Assembly (NCBI RefSeq): GCF_004138495.1
Contig: NZ_ML142860.1
Location: 42,417 to 53,583, forward strand
Length of the DNA: 11,167 nt
Direction of reading: 5' to 3'
Origin: Phytoactinopolyspora endophytica
GTDB taxonomy: Bacteria > Actinomycetota > Actinomycetes > Jiangellales > Jiangellaceae
Numbering within the stretch: position 1 is the stretch's first letter; the number at the start of each line of letters is the position of its first letter. The position numbers and the translations under genes were made by a program. The notes under the pieces are model-generated. The model was not told the DNA's origin. It saw only the letters and a program-made list of their open reading frames with translations, and searched no databases. Positions 1 through 5,635 of the stretch are shown piece after piece.

Positions 1-1
1 C

Positions 2-133
2 TTCGCCGAGGTCGTCGACCCCATGGTGAGTGAGGCGCGGGTCCTCGGCGTCTCGCTGGAGGACATCGTGACCCGAGTCCGGGCCGGCGAACCGGGCCAC
101 GACGAGGAACTTTTTGGAGGTGACGGGCGATGA
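2..133 (+). CDS. C-terminal end of a probable GntR-family (YtrA-like) transcriptional regulator, partial
   Basis: An open frame enters from the left edge and ends at a TGA (131-133) that shares 4 bases with the ATG of the next gene (ATGA). The visible 43 residues contain the pattern MVSEARVLGVSLEDIVTRV, which resembles the C-terminal helix of short YtrA-subfamily GntR repressors (family pattern: EAR.LGLS.EE....V). In such operons a small GntR repressor precedes an ABC ATPase and a membrane protein and represses them until a cell-envelope signal arrives. The DNA-binding half lies outside the window, so the assignment rests on this tail and the gene order. What is seen is the frame and the overlap; the GntR identity is inferred. 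Another small regulator with a helical tail is possible. Confidence 0.65.
   Translation, partial: FAEVVDPMVSEARVLGVSLEDIVTRVRAGEPGHDEELFGGDGR
116..120 (+). promoter_or_regulatory. Ribosome binding site of the first ABC ATPase gene
   Basis: A perfect GGAGG lies 9 bases before the ATG at 130 and inside the coding end of the upstream regulator. It supports ATG 130 as the start and fits translational coupling through the ATGA overlap. Confidence 0.7.
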
Positions 134-1014
134 CTCTGGGAATAGACCTCCGGAACGTCACGGTGCGTTTCGGAGATGTCGTCGCTCTCGACGACGTCTC
201 GTTCAGCCTGGAGGGCGGCAAGATCTACGGGCTGCTGGGACGTAACGGCTCGGGCAAGACCACGCTGCTGTCCCTGCTGGCCGCGTTCCGGCCGGTCCGG
301 GAAGGGAAGGTGCTCGTCGGCGGGGCCGAGCCGTTCGAGAACGGTGCTGTCACCGAGCAGGTCTGTCTGATCCGCGAGAGCGGGATCGCCGTCGAGGGCT
401 CGACGGTGAAGGACCTCCTCGACGACGCAGCGGCGTTCCGGCCACGGTGGGATGCGCAGTATGCGGCCCGGCTGAGCGAGATGTTCCAGCTGCCGCGGAA
501 GAAGACGGTGTCGAAGCTCTCCCGTGGCCAGCAGTCGGCGCTCGGCATCACCATCGGCCTGGCCTCCCGGGCCCCGCTGACGATCTTCGACGAGTCTTAC
601 CTGGGTCTCGATGTGCCCTCGCGCTACATGTTCTACGACGAGCTGCTGCGGGACTACATGGAGCAGCCACGGACGGTGATTCTCTCCAGTCATCTCATCG
701 AAGAGATCGGACGGCTGTTCGAGGAGGTGCTGATTCTCGACCGGGGCCGGCTGATCTCGCACGAGGAGACCGAGACGCTGCTCATGTCCGGCGCCGCCGT
801 GACCGGGCCCGCCCATCTGGTGGACAAGGTCACCGAGGGGTTGACCGTCCTCGGGCAGCAGCAGCTGGGCGGGACGAAATCGACGACGGTCTTCGGCGAG
901 ATCTCCGATGACACGCGGGCCCGGGCTCGCGCGGCCGGGCTCGAACTGGGTCCTGTCGGCCTGCAGGACCTGTTCGTTCACCTCACCCGCGACGACGAAA
1001 GAGGGCCGGCATGA
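130..1014 (+). CDS. ABC transporter ATP-binding protein (YtrB-like, GntR-linked exporter)
   Basis: This 294-residue nucleotide-binding protein should power the membrane protein encoded next to it. The order of parts is Walker A GRNGSGKTT (residues 37-45, Lys43), signature LSRGQ (130-134), Walker B LTIFDE (150-155) with D-loop LGLD (158-161), and switch histidine His188 in SSHLIEEI. The ATPase core fills roughly residues 5-215; the remaining ~80 residues are a C-terminal extension without a recognised motif. The start is ATG 130, with GGAGG at 116-120 and a 4-bp overlap with the upstream regulator. The Q-loop position reads CLIRESG and has no obvious glutamine, which I recall as usual in this actinobacterial subfamily. 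The Walker B follow-on is DES where many relatives have DEP. The substrate is unknown; efflux or envelope-stress resistance is inferred from the GntR/ATPase/permease order. Confidence 0.9.
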   Translation: MTLGIDLRNVTVRFGDVVALDDVSFSLEGGKIYGLLGRNGSGKTTLLSLLAAFRPVREGKVLVGGAEPFENGAVTEQVCLIRESGIAVEGSTVKDLLDDAAAFRPRWDAQYAARLSEMFQLPRKKTVSKLSRGQQSALGITIGLASRAPLTIFDESYLGLDVPSRYMFYDELLRDYMEQPRTVILSSHLIEEIGRLFEEVLILDRGRLISHEETETLLMSGAAVTGPAHLVDKVTEGLTVLGQQQLGGTKSTTVFGEISDDTRARARAAGLELGPVGLQDLFVHLTRDDERGPA

Positions 1015-1766
1015 GTGCGTTCGTGAATACGGCACCTCGGACCTGGCGACGCGGACTGCGGTGCGGGCGCCAGCTGGGGTTGCTGATGGCCCGCGTCGGA
1101 GGTCTGTGGTTCCTGCCGATCGTCGTGGTTGTCTTCTTCGCCCTCGGAATCATCCAAGCCGGAGTGGGGGGCTTCGAAGACGGGTCCTGGCGGAGCGTGT
1201 GGGAGGACAGCCTGCAGCCGATGCGGTACTTCCCGCTGGCCATGTCTGTCATCGTGGGAGCCGGCCTGATGCCGAACTACGTCTCCCTCGGTCTGACTCG
1301 TCGTGAGTTCTCGGTCGGCGCGGCGCTGATGGTGTTCGCAAGCTCCGTGGGGTTCGCCGTCGCAGGCACGCTCGGGCACCAGATCGAGCGTGCCGTCTTC
1401 GGATGGTTCGACGAGGTGCCGACGTTGAATGCGCCGCATCTGTTCAGTGACTCCGGTGACGTGCTGGCGGTCTTCGGCGAGTACTCGATTCTGACCGGCG
1501 TACATATGGCCGCTGGGCTGCTGATCGGCGCGACCTACTACCGCTTCGGCGGGTTGATCGGGACCGCCCTCCTGCCGTTCACCGTGGCGCCGATATTAGC
1601 GGTTGAGCTACTGCTTTCGGCCTCGTACTTCGGGAACGTGGCCATCGATGGTTTCGGCTGGGAACGGCAGCCGTTGCCGTTGGTGATTCCCGCATGTCTC
1701 GGGATCATCGCCGTGACGCTATGGGGCCATTACCTGTTCATCCGGCGACAAGCGATCAAGCCTTAG
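1011..1766 (+). CDS. Six-helix integral membrane protein, likely ABC transporter permease
   Basis: The 251-residue product starts at an ATG overlapping the ATPase stop by 4 bp, so the two are probably co-translated. Hydrophobic stretches fall at about residues 31-51, 74-94, 100-121, 158-177, 181-205 and 222-244, giving six predicted transmembrane helices. A basic N-terminus (several Arg in residues 10-28) fits a cytoplasmic start. The segment around residues 90-103 (NYVSLGLTRREFSVG) resembles the conserved loop 'G.TRR.F' seen in permeases paired with YtrB-like ATPases. No catalytic motif is seen. By position it is the membrane partner of the ATPase at 130-1014. Family membership is inferred from topology and context rather than from a sharp motif. 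Confidence 0.75.
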   Translation: MSAFVNTAPRTWRRGLRCGRQLGLLMARVGGLWFLPIVVVVFFALGIIQAGVGGFEDGSWRSVWEDSLQPMRYFPLAMSVIVGAGLMPNYVSLGLTRREFSVGAALMVFASSVGFAVAGTLGHQIERAVFGWFDEVPTLNAPHLFSDSGDVLAVFGEYSILTGVHMAAGLLIGATYYRFGGLIGTALLPFTVAPILAVELLLSASYFGNVAIDGFGWERQPLPLVIPACLGIIAVTLWGHYLFIRRQAIKP

Positions 1767-1833
1767 CGCCTTTGGCCCGTGCCCGGCCGGACCCTAGCCG
1801 ACGACCGGCGCGTCGACCGGGAGTGAGAAGCAG

Positions 1834-1839
1834 AAAGGA
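1834..1839 (+). promoter_or_regulatory. Ribosome binding site of the DrrA-like ATPase gene
   Basis: AAAGGA lies 6 bases before ATG 1846. The 79-bp gap from 1767 to 1845 also has a direct repeat CGACCGG (1802-1808 and 1814-1820, 12 bases apart), but no clear -10/-35 pair or terminator was found. Confidence 0.55.
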
Positions 1840-1845
1840 AAACCC

Positions 1846-2802
1846 ATGGACGTCATCGAGGTTCAGAACCTCCATAAGCGGTACGGCGAGACGGTCGCCG
1901 TGGAAGATGTCTCGTTCACGGTCGAGAAGGGTGAGATCTTCGGGATTCTCGGGCCGAACGGCGCGGGCAAGACCACGACGGTCGAATGCGTCGAAGGACT
2001 ACGACGGCCCGACGCCGGCTCGGTCTCCGTTCTGGGCATGGAGCCCGCGCGGGACCGGACGGCGCTGACTCAGCGCCTGGGTGTGCAGCTGCAGGAGGGC
2101 GCGCTGCAGGAGAAGCTGAAGGTCCGCGAGGCGATGGAGCTGTATGCGTCGTTCTATCCGGAACCCGCCGACGGCGACGAGCTGCTTGAGCTGCTCGGCC
2201 TGGCCGGCAAACGCAACACTTACTACAAGAAACTGTCCGGCGGGCAGAAACAGCGGCTCTCGATTGCGCTGGCCCTGATCGGTAACCCGGAGATCGCCGT
2301 GCTCGACGAGCTGACCACCGGCCTCGACCCGCAGGCGCGGCGCGACACCTGGACCTTAGTCGAGAGCGTGCGGGATCGCGGCGTGACGATCGTGCTCGTC
2401 ACGCATTTCATGGACGAGGCGGAGCGGTTGTGCGACCGGCTGGCCCTGATCGATGAGGGGCGTGTCGCCGCCGTCGACACGCCGGCAGGCCTGGTGGACC
2501 GCGCGGGCGGCGAGCAGCGGGTGCGGTTCCGCCCGTCGGCCGAGCCCGACGGTGAGCTGCTGGCGGCCGTGCCGGAGGTGAGCAGTGTCAGCAGGGAAGG
2601 CGACCACGTGGTGGTGTCCGGCACCGGCAACCTCGTTCCCCTGGTGGTGAACGCGCTGAGCAGTGCCCAGATCGTGCCCATTGACATGCGTGTGGAGCAG
2701 GCCAACCTGGAGGACGCCTTCGTCATGCTGACCGGCAAAGCGTTGGAGTTCGACACGGCGGTCGAGCCGGCCGGGGCGCCACACCAGAAGAGCTTGAGGT
2801 GA
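1846..2802 (+). CDS. ABC-2 type exporter ATP-binding protein (DrrA-like)
   Basis: This 318-residue ATPase is of the daunorubicin-resistance/CcmA-like class and should energise export by the permease encoded directly downstream. Seen in order: Walker A GPNGAGKTT (residues 36-44, Lys42), Q-loop region GVQLQE (79-84), signature LSGGQ (130-134) followed by KQR, Walker B IAVLDE (150-155), D-loop TTGLDPQAR, and switch His187 in VTHFMDEAERLCDR. The C-terminal ~100 residues match the DrrA-type accessory region, ending in an 'NLEDAFVMLTGK' box (about 296-307) typical of the family. The start is ATG 1846, with AAAGGA 6 bases upstream. The stop TGA lies within GTGATCACCATG at the start of the permease gene, so the two genes are coupled. 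The substrate cannot be deduced; a hydrophobic drug or an endogenous metabolite is the usual cargo. Confidence 0.93.
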   Translation: MDVIEVQNLHKRYGETVAVEDVSFTVEKGEIFGILGPNGAGKTTTVECVEGLRRPDAGSVSVLGMEPARDRTALTQRLGVQLQEGALQEKLKVREAMELYASFYPEPADGDELLELLGLAGKRNTYYKKLSGGQKQRLSIALALIGNPEIAVLDELTTGLDPQARRDTWTLVESVRDRGVTIVLVTHFMDEAERLCDRLALIDEGRVAAVDTPAGLVDRAGGEQRVRFRPSAEPDGELLAAVPEVSSVSREGDHVVVSGTGNLVPLVVNALSSAQIVPIDMRVEQANLEDAFVMLTGKALEFDTAVEPAGAPHQKSLR

Positions 2803-2807
2803 TCACC

Positions 2808-3599
2808 ATGTCCACGATGAGCCCTGCTCGCCCACGCGGCACCGACACCCGGCTGGCCACGCTGGGCAGACTGACGACGGTCGAGCTGAAGATCGTCGTC
2901 CGCGACGTCGTAGCAATCATATTCGCCCTGCTCTTTCCCGCTGCGCTGTTCATCGTCCTGGGTGCGGCCCAGCCGGGGTTCCGCGACCCGGAGGAGGCAT
3001 TCGGCGGGCTGCGGCCGCTGGACGTCTACGGGCCGGTGGTGATCGGCCTGGCGATAGCCACGGCCGCGTTCTCCATGCTCCCGGGTTACCTCGCCCAGTA
3101 TCGCGAGAACGGCGTTCTCCGGCGGCTGGCTACCACGCCGGCGTCGCCGTCGTCCCTGCTCGGTGCCCAGCTGATCGTGCACACCGGGCTGACGACGGGT
3201 GGCTCCGTGCTGGCGCTGTTCTCCGCCACGGTCATCTTCGACGTTCGGTGGCCGGGCAACATGCCGGGGCTGGTGGTGGCGTTCGTGCTCAGTGCCGTGG
3301 CATGTTTCCTCCTTGGCCTTGTCGTGGCCGCGGTGGCCAAGAACGCGAGGGTCGCGAACGCGCTCGGCATGGTGGTGTACTTCCCGATGCTGTTCTTCGC
3401 CGGCGTGTGGACACCGGGTGACGCGATGCCCGACGGGCTTCGAGCGGTGGCCGACTTCACGCCGCTGGGGGCCGCGACCGAGGCGATGTCGGACGCCTGG
3501 GTCCACGGCGACTGGCCGAGTGCGCTGCACCTTCTCGTGCTGGCCGGCTGGGCCGTCGTCGGGAGCGTCGCCGCCGCCAGACTCTTCCGCTGGGAGTGA
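2808..3599 (+). CDS. ABC-2 type transporter permease (DrrB-like)
   Basis: The 263-residue product is the membrane half of the exporter whose ATPase ends at 2802. Six hydrophobic segments lie near residues 34-54, 72-92, 125-146, 153-177, 184-204 and 239-259. The cytoplasmic segment YRENGVLRRLATTPASPSSL (98-117) is the conserved ABC-2 coupling region, and 'FFAGVWTP' with 'FTPLGAATEA' (196-226) matches the family's C-terminal half. I chose ATG 2808 because GAGGTG (2795-2800) sits 7 bases upstream. An in-frame GTG at 2799, overlapping the ATPase stop as GTGA, would add three residues; ATG 2817 is also possible. The length is normal for the family. Confidence 0.9.
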   Translation: MSTMSPARPRGTDTRLATLGRLTTVELKIVVRDVVAIIFALLFPAALFIVLGAAQPGFRDPEEAFGGLRPLDVYGPVVIGLAIATAAFSMLPGYLAQYRENGVLRRLATTPASPSSLLGAQLIVHTGLTTGGSVLALFSATVIFDVRWPGNMPGLVVAFVLSAVACFLLGLVVAAVAKNARVANALGMVVYFPMLFFAGVWTPGDAMPDGLRAVADFTPLGAATEAMSDAWVHGDWPSALHLLVLAGWAVVGSVAAARLFRWE

Positions 3600-3685
3600 T
3601 GAGGTTGGCAGGGGCGAGAACCGTCAGTTGGTTCCGGTTGCAGAGCTACGGGCCGAAACGTTGCAGACGCTCGTGCCCAAGCCGC
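3600..3685. other. Spacer after the DrrAB-like operon with weak repeats
   Basis: No gene is supported here. A weak hairpin GAACC-N7-GGTTC (3618-3634) follows the permease stop but lacks a T-tract, so a terminator is doubtful. An 8-base direct repeat GTTGCAGA occurs at 3637-3644 and 3660-3667. The left part of a palindrome described separately begins at 3676. Confidence 0.4.
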
Positions 3686-3690
3686 TTGGG
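3676..3690. repeat. 15-bp palindrome CCCAAGC-C-GCTTGGG
   Basis: A perfect inverted repeat with 7-base arms around a single C. Its right arm overlaps the TTGGGC that could serve as the -35 of the tRNA-Pro promoter. It could be an operator, or the stem of a small hairpin (CCCAA/TTGGG with loop GCCGC) ending transcripts from the exporter operon, though no T-run follows. The role is not known. Confidence 0.45.
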
Positions 3691-3716
3691 CGAAACGGTC
3701 TGGACTGGTGTAGAGT
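3686..3716 (+). promoter_or_regulatory. Candidate promoter of tRNA-Pro
   Basis: A good actinobacterial -10 hexamer TAGAGT lies at 3711-3716, preceded by TG (3708-3709). The best -35 match is TTGGGC at 3686-3691, but the 19-base spacing is long. With this -10, transcription would begin near 3723, about 24 bases before the mature tRNA 5' end. The -10 is read directly; the -35 is tentative. Confidence 0.5.
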
Positions 3717-3746
3717 TCTCGATGGTTCCGACGATGAATCGGACCG

Positions 3747-3820
3747 CGGGCTGTGGCGTAATTTGGTAGCGCGTCCGGCTGGGGGCCGGAAGGTTGCCAG
3801 TTCAAATCTGGCCAGCCCGA
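3747..3820 (+). tRNA. tRNA-Pro (anticodon GGG)
   Basis: The 74-base cloverleaf is complete. The acceptor stem CGGGCTG (3747-3753) pairs perfectly with CAGCCCG (3813-3819), with discriminator A3820. The C1-G72 pair and A73 are typical of bacterial tRNA-Pro. The anticodon stem TCCGG/CCGGA (3774-3778 and 3786-3790) closes the loop CTGGGGG, giving anticodon GGG at 3781-3783, which reads CCC and CCU. The variable loop is AGGTT. The T-arm GCCAG-TTCAAAT-CTGGC (3796-3812) is perfect. The D-arm contains the GG of TTGGTA. No CCA is encoded. The gene is uninterrupted, so there is no intron. It is flanked by its own candidate promoter and a strong terminator and is therefore probably a single-gene transcription unit. 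Confidence 0.97.
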
Positions 3821-3828
3821 CGTATTTC

Positions 3829-3868
3829 GCCTCGCTGACACGAAACCTGTGTCAGCGAGGCTTTTTGT
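3829..3868 (+). terminator. Strong Rho-independent terminator after tRNA-Pro
   Basis: A perfect 13-bp stem, GCCTCGCTGACAC (3829-3841) with GTGTCAGCGAGGC (3849-3861), closes a 7-base loop GAAACCT and is followed by TTTTTGTT. It begins 8 bases after the tRNA discriminator. It should end the tRNA transcript and insulate the downstream genes from it, so they need their own promoter. Confidence 0.93.
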
Positions 3869-3919
3869 TGCCAACCGGCCGGTGACCTCCAGTAAGCGGA
3901 TCTTGTCGGTGCCTCCCGC

Positions 3920-3932
3920 TAGAGTCCATCGC
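3920..3932 (+). promoter_or_regulatory. Candidate promoter for leaderless transcription of the first nuclease-like gene
   Basis: TAGAGT at 3920-3925 ends 7 bases before ATG 3933, the spacing expected when transcription starts at or next to the start codon. No Shine-Dalgarno sequence precedes that ATG, which supports a leaderless mRNA. No convincing -35 is present, which is common for such promoters in actinobacteria. Inference from pattern only. Confidence 0.45.
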
Positions 3933-4718
3933 ATGGAGCCCACAAACAGAAACATTCGCAGCTGGACTGATGAACAGCTCCGCGAAGCGGTGGCTTCAGC
4001 CGCCAACTGGGGAGAGGTGGCTCGAACGCTCGGGCTCGCGTCAAGCTCGACCGGCGCGATCCGACGCCATACACGGCGCATGGGCCTGGACACGTCGCAT
4101 TTTCGTGGCAAGCGGCAATGGTCCGACCGCGACCTGCAAAGGGCCATGGCAGAGGCAGCGTCGTGGGCGGACGTATTGCGCCGTCTAGGCGTCAGCGACA
4201 CAAGTGAGGCGAGAACCCGCGTGAAGGGGCAGGCCACCCGACTCGGCCTGGATCTCTCGCACCTGAGCGTGCGGCAGGGGGACTCTATCGACCTGGCGGG
4301 GATGCTCTCGGAGCCTGTGGATCTCTTACGCCTTCGAGCGGCGGCCGAGCCGATCGCGATCGCGTGGTTTGCCGTGCGTGGGATGCCCGTCGCAATCCCC
4401 GCTGAGGCTTGTGAATACGACTTGCTCGTGACCTTTCCTGACGGCATCAAGCGCGTTCAGGTGAAGAGCACCACACAGCGTTCGTCGAACGGACGGTGGC
4501 AGGTCGGCATCGGCCGGCGTCCGTATTCCCTGGACAAGACTGCACGCAAGGCGCCGTACGATCCGGAGCTGCTCGACTACTTTCTGGTGATCAACGGGGC
4601 AGGGGAGATCTACCTCATCCCGAGCGTTGTCGTGGCAGGCCGGCTGGGAATCGTGGTCGACAACTATCCGGAATACAAGGTAGGAACGGCTGCCAGCCTC
4701 TTCGCTCAGGCGGCGTGA
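3933..4718 (+). CDS. PD-(D/E)XK endonuclease-like protein with two N-terminal W[S/T]D...LGLDxSH modules
   Basis: The 261-residue product has two ~48-residue modules, residues 11-57 (WTDEQLREAV...LGLDTSHF) and 63-111 (WSDRDLQRAM...LGLDLSHL), probably helical DNA-binding units. A nuclease-like domain follows (about 130-255). Its candidate catalytic residues are Glu139 in helix RAAAEPIAIAWF, Asp163 in EYDLLV and Gln176/Lys178 in RVQVKS; strands DYFLVI and EIYLIP follow. This pattern matches Pfam PDDEXK_5, the group of the homing endonuclease I-Ssp6803I, which uses QxK for ExK. ATG 3933 was chosen because upstream in-frame codons run back through the terminator and a TAGAGT box sits just ahead. 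A paralog begins 4 bases after the stop. Third-codon GC is low at the start (13 of first 20 codons), hinting at transfer. Function is inferred: a free-standing homing-type or defence nuclease. Confidence 0.8.
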   Translation: MEPTNRNIRSWTDEQLREAVASAANWGEVARTLGLASSSTGAIRRHTRRMGLDTSHFRGKRQWSDRDLQRAMAEAASWADVLRRLGVSDTSEARTRVKGQATRLGLDLSHLSVRQGDSIDLAGMLSEPVDLLRLRAAAEPIAIAWFAVRGMPVAIPAEACEYDLLVTFPDGIKRVQVKSTTQRSSNGRWQVGIGRRPYSLDKTARKAPYDPELLDYFLVINGAGEIYLIPSVVVAGRLGIVVDNYPEYKVGTAASLFAQAA

Positions 4719-4721
4719 TCG

Positions 4722-5591
4722 ATGAGTACGGCAGGCTCCGGACACAGACGCTGGACCGATGAACAGCTGCGCGATGCGGTCGCGTCCGCGCATTCGTGGC
4801 GTGGCGTGATGCGGGCACTCGGCATCACTGTGACGGCGGCAGGCTCACTCAAATGCGCGCGACAGCGCGCGGCCGAACTGGGCCTCGATACATCGCATTT
4901 CAGGGGGCAGCGCCGATGGTCTGACGTTCAGCTCAGGCAGGCGGTTCAGGAGGCGAGTTCGTGGGCCGAGGCGCTGGAGCGGCTCGGGGTCACAGACCAC
5001 GGTGAGTATCGGTCAACCGTGAAACGCCATGCGGCGCGGCTGGGCCTTGATGTCTCTCACTTGTCACCGTCCTCGGGCGACCGACCGTCGACCATTGAGA
5101 TGTTCGCCGTGGCGCCGGATCCGGCGGCATTGGGGAAGGCCGCCCGGACGATAGCGGTCACATGGTTCACCCTTCGAGGCATGTCCGTCGCGTCGTCGGC
5201 GATCCGTCGAAGCCAATCCGACGACCTACTCGTCGCGACGTCAGGCGGTCGCCAACGAGTGCAGGTCAGGAGCGCTATCAAGCGCGACGTCACGTGCTCA
5301 TGGCCTGTTGAGGCCGAACATCGGGAGCGCTCGGATGAAACCGTCGGCGCCGCGCCGTCCGAGGGCGGTGGCCCTGATCTCTACTTCATCGTCGCCCAAG
5401 ACGGTGGGCTGTTTCTATTTCCCGGGAGCGCGCGGATTCCGTGGGAGGACTCCGGCACCGAGCCCCGTGTTGATTGTCCGGTCGGGGATGCGTCGAGCCT
5501 GCTGAGCGGTCCTTCGTCAGCGGAAGCCGATCAAGGTGAGAGGTCGGAGGCGGACCGTGCCTACGACGACGCGCCCCGGCCCACGCCGTGA
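4722..5591 (+). CDS. Paralog of the preceding nuclease-like protein, with apparently degraded active site
   Basis: This 289-residue protein repeats the architecture of its neighbour: modules at residues 11-60 (WTDEQLRDAV...LGLDTSHF) and 66-114 (WSDVQLRQAV...LGLDVSHL), then a PD-(D/E)XK-like domain (about 135-262). Aligning AAARTIAVTWFTLRGM-like sequence with the neighbour puts Arg142 where the neighbour has the catalytic-type Glu. Asp168 (SDDLLV) is kept, but QVRS (181-184) has Arg183 for the lysine. Strands LYFIVA and LFLFPG match the neighbour's later strands, while the loop between is rewritten. A polar, acidic tail (about 265-289) is extra. ATG 4722 comes 3 bases after the previous stop, with only a weak CAGG upstream, so translation is probably coupled. 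It may be a DNA-binding or structural partner without cleavage activity, or a decaying duplicate; no stop or frameshift is present. Confidence 0.75.
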   Translation: MSTAGSGHRRWTDEQLRDAVASAHSWRGVMRALGITVTAAGSLKCARQRAAELGLDTSHFRGQRRWSDVQLRQAVQEASSWAEALERLGVTDHGEYRSTVKRHAARLGLDVSHLSPSSGDRPSTIEMFAVAPDPAALGKAARTIAVTWFTLRGMSVASSAIRRSQSDDLLVATSGGRQRVQVRSAIKRDVTCSWPVEAEHRERSDETVGAAPSEGGGPDLYFIVAQDGGLFLFPGSARIPWEDSGTEPRVDCPVGDASSLLSGPSSAEADQGERSEADRAYDDAPRPTP

Positions 5592-5635
5592 AAACGGGAC
5601 GAGATCATGCGGCGCCTTCTGGCACGATAATCTCC

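Noticed and set aside
2223..3530. Minus-strand open frame of 435 codons opposite the DrrAB-like genes
   Set aside because: It is antisense to two well-supported ABC genes, has Arg/His/Gln-rich composition and no recognisable domain.
3747..3820. Group I intron within the tRNA-Pro gene
   Set aside because: The tRNA is contiguous and folds perfectly. No intron core sequences are seen around it.
3801..3820. Attachment site for an integrative element at the tRNA 3' end
   Set aside because: No second copy of the tRNA 3' end was found in the window and no integrase gene is present. The possibility is kept only as a test in the findings.
3849..3932. 28-residue N-terminal extension of the first nuclease-like protein
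   Set aside because: It would start at a GTG inside the tRNA terminator stem with no ribosome binding site, and the extension does not match the paralog, whose module starts 10 residues after its ATG.
3086..4450. Long minus-strand open frame of 454 codons
   Set aside because: It runs antisense through the DrrB-like permease, the tRNA and the first nuclease gene. Its translation is low-complexity (rich in R, S, A, T) with no motif, as expected for a shadow frame in GC-rich DNA.
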